DNA from: Mauremys mutica
Lineage: Eukaryota > Chordata > Testudines > Geoemydidae
DNA length: 64,000 bases
Assembly: GCF_020497125.1 (NCBI RefSeq)
Contig: NC_059094.1
Span: 3,513,733-3,577,732 of the forward strand
Direction of reading: 5' to 3'
Shown: positions 1 through 11,724 of the stretch, piece after piece
How positions within the stretch are numbered: the stretch's first letter is position 1
How the letters are laid out: the number at the start of each line of letters is the position of its first letter
Made by a program: the position numbers and the translations under genes
The notes under the pieces: model-generated
Seen by the model: only the letters and a program-made list of their open reading frames with translations
Told to the model about the DNA's origin: nothing
The model's database searches: none

Positions 1-1076
1 AGACTGCCAATTGAGGACTTCTGCCCTCATCCTTGTCGTTGGGCACTCCACAGACAGCACAGAATATGGCTTCAGTACAGCTCCTGAAGTATTCAGCTTG
101 TTTTAACACATTCTTATCAGTAGATATTTGAGATTTAAGACTCTTCAGTAAAATCTCTTTAGGAAATAAAGAGAGTCTGCAGCCACCTGGCATATAGTGC
201 TGCAGCAGACAGCCATTGCTAAAGGGACTTGAAAGAAGCTTTGCTCAACTGGCAGAGTCCCACTGTCCCTCTCAAGCTCCAGTTTTGGTCAAGCCCTGTG
301 TTGGGATGTGCAGGAGAAGGGAGGGCCCTGGTGCTGGCCAGAATCCCATGGAGAGCACAGGCCCTGCTGGCATGCCTCTGGGAGCTAGATACCTGACAGA
401 GTGTGAGGGCAAGGCCATGACTTTACCCTCCTCAGCACCAGACAGTAGAGCCAGCTGGGTGGGGGAGTGTACTGCACCCTTTCGGGAATGGCGTAGTTGC
501 TTTGTGATGTCTGAACTGGCTAGCCGTCCTGTTGGGGAACCCCTTGGCTTGCACCCCTCAAATGGCCTGGATATGGCAGATGGGCCCATCTTGTCACTGG
601 AGCTAGATCTATAGTTGCTCAGTGTTTCCAGACAGTCCTTGGGGAGGGAGTGGCAGACACAGACAAATCTCTCCTTGGTGCCCAACTCTCCTAGTCTGCA
701 GTGACTGTGAGCTCATCCTTCTAGACAGCCCAGTACTGGATTTGAAAAAGACATGGACTGGGGTTCCCTCATCAGAGACGGAGCCAGCATTTGTATTGTG
801 TGCTTTGAAAATGACCATGTCTCTATCCTGGGATAGGAAATCAGGACACTGTGCAAATGAGAAATCACTGATGCCTGGCTCTCTCCAGCTGCTCATGTGA
901 ATAGGAACAGCTTGTACCAGTAGAGTCCAAAGCAGGTGTTCTGTCCTTGCCGAGGAGATGGTAGCCTTGTGAAAGGAACCAAACGAGAGTTTTCCCTTGG
1001 CCAAGAAGGGTGGGCCTGTGCTGGGGTGGGTAGTGCTGCTCCCATGAGCATTCACCATTGGGGTGTGTTTTGGCAG
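1..1076 (+). other. EYA3: EYA3 intron (partial), no exon seen
   Basis: This is the intron upstream of the EYA3 penultimate exon. I looked for the preceding EYA exon and did not find it. Open frames here are short, overlap on both strands and show no recognisable domain. No repeat was identified with confidence. Confidence 0.55.
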
Positions 1077-1177
1077 GTAAAGAGAGCTGTTTTGAGAGGA
1101 TTGTGTCACGATTTGGAAAGAAAGTAACATATGTGGTGATCGGAGATGGGCGCGATGAAGAGATAGCAGCTAAACAG
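1077..1177 (+). CDS. EYA3: EYA3 penultimate coding exon
   Basis: This exon encodes part of the C-terminal HAD-type Eya domain of an Eyes absent protein, a tyrosine phosphatase and transcriptional coactivator of SIX factors. The reading frame begins with the last two bases of a split Gly codon and continues [28 protein letters not shown] and IAAKQ. The GDGxDEE stretch is the last HAD motif. The exon is flanked by acceptor ggcag (ends 1076) and donor GTGAGT (from 1178). Its 101 nt end in phase 0, matching the next exon. The sequence suits EYA3 best among the vertebrate paralogues, and the XKR8 neighbour supports that. Earlier exons lie outside the window. Confidence 0.93.
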
Positions 1178-2953
1178 GTGAGTGTCTGGGACTGCAGCCC
1201 AGGTTGTGGGGCTGATGTGAACTTGGACCTGGGCTGCCACTGCTCTTCTTTTCCACAGTCTTTGCTTCTGGGGCTTGGCTCTTCTTCCCTGGCTGCTCCC
1301 CAGTGGTGTGGAGCTCCTCCCCGATCCTCCTGTGACGTGCACTCCATCCCTGCTCTTCCTCTCTTGCCTCTATGTAGCTGTGATCCCTTGGCCTCTTCAC
1401 CTTCTGGGGCCGTTGCCAGCATTAACTCTGTCACATTGCACGCCTGTAGTGTTCTCCATTGTGTACGTCGGTGAGGATCCACTGTAGGTGTGCATGCATC
1501 TCACATGCATGAGATTGGATTCTTTTGGATTGCAGTACCTGGCAGGGACAAACATGTGCCCTGTGTCTCCTCGTGCTCCCCTGCCAGGTCAGAAAGGACA
1601 GGCAACCGCAACCCTCCCTCAATTCCTTCTTACCACCCATGGCTGCGAGACTGAGCCTAGATGGTGTCCAACCCACTAGTCTTTCACTCCAGCTAAACTT
1701 ATCAAAAAACTCCTTCAGATCTTCTGAGATTCTTCAGAACCACCTTCATTCTTTATTGTTATTGGCCTACTCTGTTCTTAGTGCTTGTCAAACTACAGAT
1801 CCCCTGTACAACCTGCCCATAGAGACAGGCCCCCTGTACAGACTCAAAACATGCTGCCTTCTAGCCCCACCCCTCCTGCGGTGGCGAGATTCCTCAGAAC
1901 GACAGGCACGGCAGGTACCGGTTCTGCTGGGGAGAGCCTCGCATCCCAAGCAAGGACTTGGTCTGCCTGTCCTCCCTGCAGGAACCCACAAGTCAAGGGA
2001 TCTGAGGCTGAATCTCTGTCTTCTGGAGCAAGCTATGAGTGGCACTGGATGCAGAAGAGCCAAGCTCAGACCCCTTTAGTGATCAAGGCTGCATCTTCCA
2101 GCACAGCAGGCAGGCCACGCCAAAGACCTGTGCAAACAAAACAGCACCGAAGCCAGAGCCAGCACTGTCAGCAGTGTGGACATTAGTGCCAAGCCATCAG
2201 TTGCCCAGACATGGAAATAGGGTTTCAAGAGGGGTCTCCCTAGCCATCAGAGCAGGAGCTCAGTGTCCTCCCATAATAAGGATCACAGGAAAACATTAGG
2301 AGACAAGCTGACCAAGTCACATGTGGCAACGAAGATGAGTGGAGAGGAGCACACTATGCTGCAGCAGACTTCACTGATACAGGTACCAGAAGTACCTCCA
2401 TTGATGTTGATTCTGGTACTGGCAGTACAGACTGGGAGTGCACCAGAGCCGCACTCGGCACAGACATACACACTAGCACCCACACACTCCTTGGCACCAG
2501 TGCCACCTTTTCTATCAATGCTGCCTATGGAAGAGAAGTTGTCCTCCTCACCATCCCCCAGAACATGCCTCTCTATTGGAGTTTAGCAGAGACCCTTCAC
2601 CACTGAGTTCTGTGAGCAGTGTCACCAATAAGCCAGAGGGTCTCTACAGACTTAACCTCCAGCACACTTGCATTGGCACTGGTCTGCCAGCAACCCACCA
2701 GAACTTGCCCTTCGAGGCTTCAGAGCAGTTCAGTGAATGGACTGAGGGCACCCTACATTCCCTGATTCCAATGCGACCTGTGCTTTCTGGGAAACTGCAC
2801 TCCCCACCCTCTAGAAATGCATACTGCACCAACGGAGACCGCTTATCCCGTTTTACCACAGACATTCAGAGTACCAGGCCAGCAAAGGTACAAGAAGGCA
2901 TGTCAACAACCCTCCTGCTCCTCAGCCCCATGATGACCCATCAGCACATTTGA

Positions 2954-4445
2954 TTGGACAGTCAAGAACTGCATAACCAGTCCACTGAGCATGACCTTTG
3001 GATGCCACCTCACCCCATTCCACTGGGCATGGTCTGTGCTAACAGACAGATGGGGCTGGAGATCATCGCCCAGAGCTACTCTGTCCAGTTCCATTCCCTA
3101 CCTCATAACCACCCAACCCCGCCCCATCCCTCTTCAGGGATGCTTTTAACAAGAGCCTATAACGAACAGAAGGGGCCCCTGTTGCTTTGCCTAGGAGCCA
3201 TAGAAGAGGTACCTCAGGAGTGCAGGGGATGGGGCTTCTAAACCTGATATGTCCCTGTCCCAAAGAAGAAAGGGGGTCTTCACCTATCCTAGACCTGAAG
3301 AGACTCAGCAAATACATATGCCATCTCAGGTTCAGGATGGTAATATTTGCCTCCATTGGCTCCAAGCTTCACTGGTTTATGGCTCTTGATTTTCAGGATA
3401 CATACTTCCACATCACCATCCACTCGGCCCACAGGAAGTATCGAGCATCACCATCATCAGTACATGGTTCTGCTCTCTTGACACTCTAAGGAGCGAAGAA
3501 TGTTCACCAAGGTCTGTCTGTGGTGGCCGAGCATCTAAGGAAACAAGTAATCTGTCTCCCTGTATCTAGACAACTGGCTGGCCAGAGGCAGATCCCGAGG
3601 GGAGACCAAAGCAGCTCATATCCTAGCTCCATTCTCCCACTTGGGACTCCTGGTGAACCACGAGATGTTGTCTCTTGTACCGGCACAGATGTTAATTCAA
3701 GGGAACTCTGCTCAACTCCTTTGAGGAAAGCTTTTGCCAAACTGAGGACAAGTTCCGGTCCCTGCAGTTGTAGTGTGTGACCCGCAGACAAGGCCAACAA
3801 CCATAGTGTGTACATGTCTGAGACCCTTGGCCTTATGTTCGTGTGCACATATGTCACACCACTTGCCAGATTTCAGAGTAGCAGCCGTGTTAGTCTGTAT
3901 CCGCAAAAAGAACAGGAGTCCTTGTGGCACCTTAAAGACTAACAAATTTATTTTAGCATGAGCTTTCGTGAGCTGCAGCTCACTTCTTCGGATGCAACTT
4001 GCCAGACTTCACCTCAGCCTCCTGCAACACTGGCTGAGGACAGTCTGTTCCCCATCTAGGCACCTTATGACCAAACAAATCTCGGACCTACCCCATGTCC
4101 CTGCAGTACCTCAAATGGTGGCTAGACCCACTGTACGTAAGAAAAGGGATACCTTTCTTAGTCCCCTCCCTGATGATGGTGCTGGTCCCAGGCTGGAGTG
4201 TCCACCTGAACCACCTGCAGATGCAAGCTTTCTGGCTTCAGGGTGATCTAAAACTGCATGTGAATGTCTTGGAACTAAGAGCCATCAGGCTGGCTTGCAT
4301 AGCATTTTTATCTGCCCTCTGGAGTGCCACAGTGCAGATCCTTGTGGACAACACTCTGGTGATGCTCTACATAAACAAGCAAGGAGGTACTCAATCATCT
4401 CCTTCCTACCTGGAGGTGATCATGTTCTGGAAATGGTGCCACTGA
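2954..4445 (+). pseudogene. DIRS reverse transcriptase/RNase H remnant
   Basis: The RT part of the DIRS element starts with the lead-in at about 3000-3240 and continues through a core frame at about 3187-3489 (LDLKRLSKYICHLRFRMV, then MALDFQDTYFHITI). The RNase H-like frame at 4095-4445 contains LVDNTLVMLYINKQGGTQSS, a DIRS hallmark segment. The frames are broken between these blocks, and a SINE is inserted at 3872-3996. The reaction would be cDNA synthesis and RNA template removal. No activity is expected. Confidence 0.7.
3872..3996 (+). mobile_element. Turtle tRNA-derived SINE nested in the DIRS element
   Basis: The copy contains the SINE core GCAGCCGTGTTAGTCTGTAT and the AACAAATTTATT segment, and ends with GAGCTGCAGCTCACTTCTTC. 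It is flanked by a near-perfect 15-bp duplication, acttgccagatttca (3861-3875) and acttgccagacttca (3997-4011), overlapping the SINE start by a few bases. It inserted after the DIRS element. Confidence 0.9.
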
Positions 4446-5432
4446 CAAACACTGACTCCAGTAGCTCTGCACTGAACAGGGGTCAGCAACAACTTGGGAC
4501 CTTCCTGAGCAGGAACGTGGTAACCAGCCACAAGTGGTCACTGCGGAAATCCATCCCTAGACCCAGTGTTTTGCTGGTGGGCTATTCCCACCATAGGCCT
4601 GTTTGCATGGTGAACAATGCCACGTGCAAGGACTTCTGCTCCATAGGAGGTTTTAGTCCCACTCCCTTACAGACACCTTTCTACTTCAATGGTCTAAAGG
4701 ACTACTTCCCTTCCTACCGATCCCCAGGATCATATCCAAGCTCAGATGGGACCAAGCTATGGTCATAATGATAACCTCTTACTGGATGAGGCAAGTTTGG
4801 CTGTCAGGTCTCCTGTAGACATCCCCACTAATACACCTTTCCACCTACCTCAACATGCAATTACAGAACCAGGGGCTGGTATTGAACCTGGACCTGTGGT
4901 TTCTGCCTCTGATGGCCTGGATGTTGGAAGGTTCAAGAGGACTGATGGAGACTGCTCCCTGCAGGTCCAGGAGATCCTTCTAGTGTCAGAAACCCTCCTG
5001 TGGGAAGACTTGCTCCTCGAAGTGGAAAAGATTTTCTATGTAGACAACTCAAAATGATGTAAACCCAGCTAAGGCCCAGATACCAAAGATTCTGGACTAC
5101 ATACTGGTCCTTGAAGTAGGCAGGACTAGGCCTTAGCTCCCTTAAAGACCATCTGGCATTAGTATCAGTGTGCCACATTCCAGTGCAGTCACACTCAGTT
5201 TTTTCACACCGTACAATGTCAAGATTTCTCAAGGGCCTTCTCCAGACCTGCCTCCAGTAAGAGACCCTACTCTCACATGGTAGATTCATGTGGTTCTCCT
5301 ATAGTTCATGGAGTCCCCCGTGAATAATTAGCGGAATGTTCATTGTGCCATCTCACCATCAAGACTGCCTTTCTCATAGCCATCACATCAGCACAGAGTC
5401 AGTGAAGCACAAGCTCTCATGGCTGGACTGCC

Positions 5433-5935
5433 ATGTACTCCCTTCCACAGGGACACAGTAGTGATGAAACCACCCTAAGTTCAGAATTCCACCTGAACCA
5501 GTCTCTATCATTACCAGTCCTCTTCCCAAAGCTGTACTCATTGCTAGGAGAAAAGAATCTTCATACTGTGAATGTTCCAAGAACCCTGCTTTGTTACATC
5601 AACAAGGCCAAGCCTTTCAGACCTACTCTCTGCCTCTTCGTGGCCATATGTGATGTGTTGAAAGGCCAAGCCATCTCATCCCAGCAAATCTTGAAGGAGA
5701 TCACACAATGCATTTCCACTTGCTATCAGATGGCTGCTCAGCCTGCCCCTCCAAACATCAAGGCACGATCCAGCAGGAACAGGCAACATCTCTGGCCTGC
5801 TGCAGAACTGTAATGATCTCTGTAGGGCAGCCACGTGGAGCAACCCACTGACTTTTGTGAAACATTCCACAGGTTCGGGACAGCGGTGCTTTAGTTCAAT
5901 CCCTGTTTGACTGATACAGCCAAGACTCCTCATCC
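5433..5935 (+). pseudogene. DIRS tyrosine recombinase remnant
   Basis: The frame from 5433 contains FRPTLCLFVAICDVLKGQAI and PAPPNIKARSSRNRQHLWPA, which resemble the C-terminal part of DIRS tyrosine recombinases. A frameshift near 5812 moves the rest (SVGQPRGATH-like, VRDSGALVQ) to another frame. The recombinase would integrate a circular intermediate without a target duplication. The catalytic tyrosine region could not be placed with confidence. Confidence 0.55.
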
Positions 5936-6947
5936 TGCTATCCAGGGAGAATTACGAGGGAACTGAAGGAGGATCATGGCTGTCCTTCCCTTTATGCCCT
6001 CGTATGGGGGCATGGGACACATGCACAGCCTCGATGGATGCTGCTCAGAAGACCCCAGTCTCACACCAGAGGTGCATGCGAACCTACAGTGGGATCCACA
6101 CTGACCACATCATCTCAAAGAATCACAGTTGCTGGGGGGACTTCCCCTCCCCCAAGCTATGCTGTTTAACAGTGGGTATATGTATAGTATGATGTGCAGC
6201 CTGGCAGAGTTAACATGGTGGGAGATCCTTTAATCTGGAGAATTACCTGACTCTTGAGGGCTTGATTTCTCAGACTTAATGTCTCCCTTGGGTGCTTCCT
6301 TTTTTGGTTGCATTTAACTTGCATTCATAGACTGTTAGTACAATACCATCCTCATAAAATAATCTCAGAGAATGTTGCTGTATTACATTGATTGGTGAGG
6401 TGCAAGGTCTCTGAAATGAATGAGGACCCCATTCCTAACAGTCGTTAGATCACTAGATTGCTCCTGGTTAACCCCTCTCAGTTTTATAAATTAGACTAAC
6501 AGTGGGTATTGACAGTTTGGTTAAGCAAGCTGTTCAGGCTTGTTCAATCCAATCCTGCTAACTACGTGCTCTGAGACACCGTCACGTGCACTAAGTCACT
6601 GTCTGAACAGTCATTATGCAGACATGACTCGCTTGCATGCTGTGAGCTTTGTGTGCCATGCAGCTGCTTTCTCATCTAAGCATGCTCCTCCTGTAAATTA
6701 TGCAGCAAATTGTCCTCTGAGAGCAGCAGCAGCTTTCCCAAAGCTGAGGTCAGCATCTTCTGTAACTCAGCTGATTGCAGCCTTGTTCATCCTGAACACA
6801 GAGGTGTGGGTGGCACAGGCGTGAACAGGTCAGTGGAGTCCTGGTGGCCCATTGTATGCTAGGGCCTGTCAGCTTTGGGACTGCATTGTCAAACTCGACC
6901 TGTGCACTTTGCTGTGACTACGTGGAGATGGATAGCTGTTCTGTTAC

Positions 6948-7474
6948 CAGGGCCGGTGCAACCCATTAAGCGACCTAGGCAGTCGCCTAGGGCGCTAGCA
7001 TTTGGGGGGTGGCATTTTGGGTCCTTTGGCGGCGACCGCAGCGGCCAGATCTTTGGCTGCCCCGGTCGTCATCAGCATTTAGGCGGAGGGACCTGGGGCA
7101 GGGGGGCGCGGGGAGGGCCGCCTGCAGCAAGTAGGGGGGGCGCGGCACGCAGGGGAACCACTCCCCGCCCCAGCTCACCTCTGCTCCACCTCCTCCCCTG
7201 AGCACACCGCCCCGCTCTGCTTCTCTCCTTCCCAGGCTTACGGCGCCAAACAGCTGATTGGCACCGCAAGCCTGGGAGGCGGGAGAAGTGGAGCGGTGAT
7301 GGCGTGCTCGGGGAGGGGGCGGAGCAGAGGGGAGCTGGGGCAGGGAGCTGCCGCGGGGGGGGGGGGAGGCGCCTTAGGGCAGGGGGGCGAAGAGCTGCCA
7401 CAGGGCTCGTGGAGGGGGGAGGGCGCAAGGTGGAAGTTTTGCCTAGGGCGTGAAACATCCTTGCACCCGCCCTG
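6948..7474. mobile_element. hAT-type MITE next to the EYA3 last exon
   Basis: Terminal inverted repeats are cagggccggtgcaa at the left end and ttgcacccgccctg at the right. The inferred 8-bp duplication is tctgttac (6940-6947) versus tctgtaat (7475-7482), 6 of 8 matching. The interior is GC-rich and has no transposase. The right end is 34 nt from the EYA3 last-exon acceptor. Confidence 0.7.
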
Positions 7475-7508
7475 TCTGTAATTGTGGTTTTGTAACTGTC
7501 TGTTGCAG

Positions 7509-7589
7509 CACAACATGCCCTTCTGGAGGATCACGAACCATGCAGACCTTGTGTCCCTTCACCAGGCCCTCGAGCTAGACTTCCTGTAA
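7509..7589 (+). CDS. EYA3: EYA3 terminal coding exon with stop
   Basis: This exon encodes the invariant C-terminus of Eya proteins: [18 protein letters not shown], then QALELDFL and TAA at 7587-7589. It starts right after a good acceptor (ctgtctgttgcag, ending 7508) and continues the frame of the 1077-1177 exon across a 6.3-kb intron. The Eya C-terminus packs against the HAD core. Nothing is broken. A hAT MITE ends only 34 nt upstream of the exon, so little host intron sequence remains for the branch point and polypyrimidine tract. Confidence 0.95.
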   Translation, partial: HNMPFWRITNHADLVSLHQALELDFL

Positions 7590-10500
7590 GAAGCTGAGAG
7601 GAGCAAATGTAGCTCCTGTCAAGCCTCTCTCCAGGAGGGGCAGAAATCTTGTCTATCTCGGAGCTTTCTTTTCACCTTGATGAAGAAATGTAGCTAATGC
7701 AAACTGTACAGTAGGAGGTGACACCCAGTCACTTCCTCAGGAGCACGGGTACTGCCAGGAACAAAGGGGTTTACCCAAAGCAGCAGACACAGTATAGCTA
7801 CAGTCTTTAATTGTTCTGTTTTATAAAGAAGGGAATGGCTGGAGCTACGGAGCTCTAGCTGGTAATCTCCAGAGATTCACTGTGCATATCCTTGTGGTAA
7901 TATAATAGCAGCAGACTTTTGTAAGATCCTTCTCCCATTCTAACCAACTTAGTTATAGACCCCACAGTGAATGTATAGACATTATTTTTATAGAAAAGAG
8001 TCTAGCATCTGGGGCAGGGTTGAACTTTCCCCATCTTGCAAGGCCAAAAAGTCTGTTAATTTTTCATGGGAAATATTAATGAAAATGACAAATATACCTC
8101 TGTCACTGTGCAAATGAGCCCCTCCCCCACCCCGTCTGTTCAGAAGAGTTAATTTAGTGCCATTTCTTAGGTTGTTTTGTTCCAAGCAGCTTCACTGAAT
8201 AGTAACAAGGGAGAAGGGCACGTATCCAGGACTTGTAGTTCCCTGTATAGGAAAAGGTCGGCTTTCCTAGTGAACCCTTGGACCTCTATTCAGTCACCAC
8301 ACACCCCTTCCCTTGGGCTCTGTCTCCCAGCTAAGAATTACCAAATTCTAGCCTCGCCAATGGCCAGTGATCTGGACTACAGAGTGATGGGCACTATAGG
8401 AACATGTGCTGTATTTCATTCACCACTGCTGATGTGGTGGGAGGTTCTTCACTTGGCCACCAGTGATTTAAGGCACAATTATTCTCACGAATTATATTAG
8501 GAAAGGAAATGTCAATGGGCTTTCTGGGCTGTTTCTCCCAGTTCTATCCGTGTCCAGTAATTTCCTGTTGGCAGAATCAGGTTCAGTTGCTTGGATTTCT
8601 TTCCACTACACCACAGCGCCAGTTACACCCAACAAAAATCCATTTGTCAGTGGAATTCTGTTTTCTAGGACAACTGAGACTGAGAGCCACTAGCAATGAG
8701 TGGAGACATTCTCCTGCCCACCCCCACTGCACCCAGACACGGATTGTAGTCCACCTTGGACCCTTCTGCTAGGGCGTAAGTGACATCAGCTCCCAGTGAG
8801 AAGACCTGTATCTTAGCACCACCCTGCTCAGTACCAGCCATGCGTTAGACCTTGGAGATTGTCACCTCCAACTCAGGGGCTTCATGTCAGAGGCCAGTTC
8901 CAGTGTTAGCTGCAGGGCTTTGTTCTGCATAGCTCTCCCCATCCCATGTGAAATTCTTCTGCCTCTTTCCTAAGCATGTGCCATGGCAGCACCGGAACAT
9001 GTAGCTACTTGGAGGTTCCAGTGTACAACGTAGGAGCCTCTCATGCCCAGCAGCAGCACATCTCTCTGCTGTTCGCGCTCAGCTGGGATATGAAAGGTTC
9101 GAGGTATCTGGAGGATCCCATCTTTAGACATCCTGAGCATCCTAGACAGCATCCTTGATCCCTGATCTGGAACCTGTAGAGGGGATGGTCTGGGAAGCTC
9201 AGCACTTTACTCCAAAGAGCTACACACTGAGAAGGACACTGAGCAGCTGCATGTTTTGGCCATGGTTACCAAAGTGTCTGACCTACTCCCCCATGCCATC
9301 AAGCTCATGCATGTCTAAGGAAATCCACTGGCAGTGAGCCCTGTCTGTGCCAGAGACACTCTCTGAGAATTCGGCATTATGGCTAGCACCAGCTCAGCTG
9401 CACGGGTATTGGCAGTGCTGGAGCCTCCTGTGGAGAGCCCGCTGTCAGCTCTGAACAGGGTCAGGAGAAACAATGACTGAAAAACTGGTGGCAAGCAGGT
9501 GGCCCCTCTATACTAGGGCTCCCAACCCTGCTAATCCTGGGACAGCTGGATGGGTTTGCTAATCTAGGCAGAGCCAACGTGAGAACTGGAAAAGCATGGG
9601 AGTCTCTGGATTTCAGATATATTTATATCTTTGACCTCCTTGATAAAACAACTACTAAGGAATGTCATCTCCCAACTGCCAAGGGGAGCTCTGGGACTCG
9701 GAGCCTGCCTTTCTAGTACTAGCCACTCATTAGGCACTAGCTTTGCACTCTGACCTTAAGCTGATATACTCCAAAGCTGGGTGCATTTGTAGCTGACTCC
9801 CCAGGAAACTTCTTCCATGTGTTTAGTGCCATGTACATAGAAGCCATTCAGTCTGGGAAGCATCTTCCCTGATAGAGAATCTGTGACACCAGTTTCAACG
9901 GTGAGTAGTTACTTTATGGCTCATTATATGGGAATTGTCCTAATGTTTGGAAATACGTCTGTATTTGTAACTACTGCTCTGTTCCCTGCATTGGCGGCCT
10001 GAGGGAGGCTACCTGGTCATGTAGTGTTCAGATACACTAACGTCTCTCGCTCGTGTTGCGCCATTACCCCAGTGAGGTTTACACACTGACATTGGAGGAG
10101 ATCCCATTGTCCCTGCTCTCCCTAACATGTTGTGTGCTGGGGGAGAAGGACTCTGGGCAGAGAAGGCATGCACTTGCCTGTGGTGCCTGTGCGTTTGGGG
10201 AGGCTAGAGGAGTGCGGCGAGGGGTGTCCGATGTGTGACAGGAGATACTGGAGTTGCCCTGTTCTCAGCTCCTTAAAGCACCCGTTTGTAAAATAAAGCC
10301 CATAGAAGAGTTAGCTACTACATTAACCACCGAGAATGGAGAGGAGCCAGCAGGAAATTAGCCACATGAAAATGCACTGTTTCCAAAGACACAGATGCTG
10401 TGTGCAGCTGAAGATGAAAAGTCTTCAAAGGATGATGATCAAAGGAGAATCCGTTCTGGTTTCCATAAGCATCTCTCGCTGGTGAGGGTCACCAGCTGGC

Positions 10501-11480
10501 CAGAAGCTCTCTTGTAAACATGCTTGAGGCACTTTGTCCTGTGAAACTGAGCCTGTTTGGAACACATGTCATATTTCAGTGAGCTTAATTTGGGATTTGA
10601 AACCTGTGCCTTAACCTTGGGAAACTCCCCCTTCACTTCAGTCATTGTACAAAGTAGAACTGCAGGGGAGCCCTGCCTTGGGGGGGATCCCCCCGGTGTT
10701 CGTAGTGAGCATAGAAGCCAAGGTACTGAGCAATCAGATAGCTGGCAGGCTTTGCTTTGTGTTTACTTCAGATTATTTTAAGGAACCTTTAAGACCTCAG
10801 CAAAATTTAGGCTGAGTGTGAAACTATTGCAGCCAGTGACATTTCTTAATGATATTTATACGATGTCTCCTCGAATGTATGTAAAATACTTTTCTACCAG
10901 GAGGTTGATGGTACATTTCTGTGTTACATTAATAAAGGTTAACCTGGCTGTTTTATTCTTTCTGTGGCTGGCTGCATTTGTGAGACTTGTCCCTTCTCTA
11001 GGGAGCTGGCAGGCGTGGGATTCTCTTCAGAAGAGGATTGTTTGAAAATGCCTGCTGTTTTGTTGCTTTTTGATTATTTTCAATTCGACTGTAATTTAAC
11101 CAGCAATGTGTCAAATTCTAAAGCTGGAAAAGTGGCACAGCCCTAAGATGCTCCTTCTGAGTATTCCTGTGCCCTCCAGGCTGAGTCGGTAAAGTCTGTG
11201 TCCTCAGCTTTGCTGTAGCCCCGTTACTTTAAAAACCAGCCTATTGATGCTTGCTGGTTCCCAGTGCCCTGGCAGGGCTGCATTACCCCTTTGTACTCTA
11301 GTATATTAGCAAGCAGGTGGTTCCCTCTGGACCCGCCAGATGCCTTACACAGAACTAGGTGTTGGTTGCAGTGTATGTATGTGACTGAGGGCATTAATGG
11401 CTGGATTCAGTGACCAGTCATGTTCTGTGAGATGGGAACTGTCCTATAAACTGGAAAAATAAAGTCTATTTTCTGTAATA
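7590..11480 (+). other. EYA3: EYA3 3' untranslated region
   Basis: About 3.9 kb after the EYA3 stop codon has no credible ORF and almost no recognisable transposon. That contrasts with the rest of the window and fits a long conserved 3' UTR. Possible polyadenylation signals AATAAA lie at 10292-10297, 10931-10936 and 11458-11463. A CR1 fragment begins shortly after the last one. The exact 3' end is inferred; transcript reads would decide it. Confidence 0.6.
11458..11463 (+). terminator. EYA3: Likely distal EYA3 polyadenylation signal
   Basis: AATAAA followed by a T/G-rich stretch (tctattttctgtaataattgc) about 3.9 kb after the EYA3 stop. It is the last such signal before the CR1 remnant. Earlier AATAAA hexamers at 10292 and 10931 could give shorter isoforms. 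Confidence 0.5.
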
Positions 11481-11524
11481 ATTGCTATGGTCTGTTCTCT
11501 GAAAACCTGTCACATCCCCGCCCA

Positions 11525-11724
11525 GTAAGAATTGTGCCCTGGCAGGGATGGTGTCCCTAGCCTCTGTTTGCCAGAAGTTGGGAATGGGCGACAGGGAATG
11601 GATCACTTGATGTTCCCTGTTCTGCTCATTCCCTCTGGGGCACCTGGCATTGGCCACTGTTGAAAGACAGGATACTGGGCTAGATGGACCTTTGGTCTGA
11701 CCCAGTATGGCTGTTCTTATGTTC
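11525..11724 (+). mobile_element. CR1 LINE 3'-end fragment
   Basis: This stretch carries the 3' terminal CR1 signature: ggctagatggacctttggtc, tgacccagtatggctgttct, then tatgttc. It is the same family as the antisense copy at 39437-41075. It is 5'-truncated and has no coding capacity, and lies between the EYA3 3' UTR and the intergenic region. Confidence 0.85.

Larger units (their letters stand above)
1690..6200 (+). mobile_element. DIRS-like tyrosine-recombinase retrotransposon, decayed
   Basis: Several frames, when chained, give the domains of a DIRS element. A serine-rich gag-like region lies around 1780-2190. The RT lead-in (LEIIAQSYSVQFHSLPHNHP, GAIEEVP) is at about 3045-3225, and the RT core (PILDLKRLSKYI, ALDFQDTYFHITIH) at about 3284-3435. 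An RNase H-like part (LHVNVLELRAIRLAC, YINKQGG) is at about 4250-4400. A tyrosine-recombinase-like tail (LKGQAISSQ, CISTCYQ, PPNIKARSSR) is at about 5655-5780. Multiple stops and frameshifts make it a pseudogene. It sits in the last EYA3 intron in the same orientation. The outer boundaries and inverted termini were not resolved. Confidence 0.75.

Noticed and set aside
216..2186. Several frames of 60-205 codons in the EYA3 intron
   Set aside because: They overlap on both strands, have no domains, and only the 1077-1177 exon is conserved; the 1785-2186 frame is part of decayed DIRS gag.
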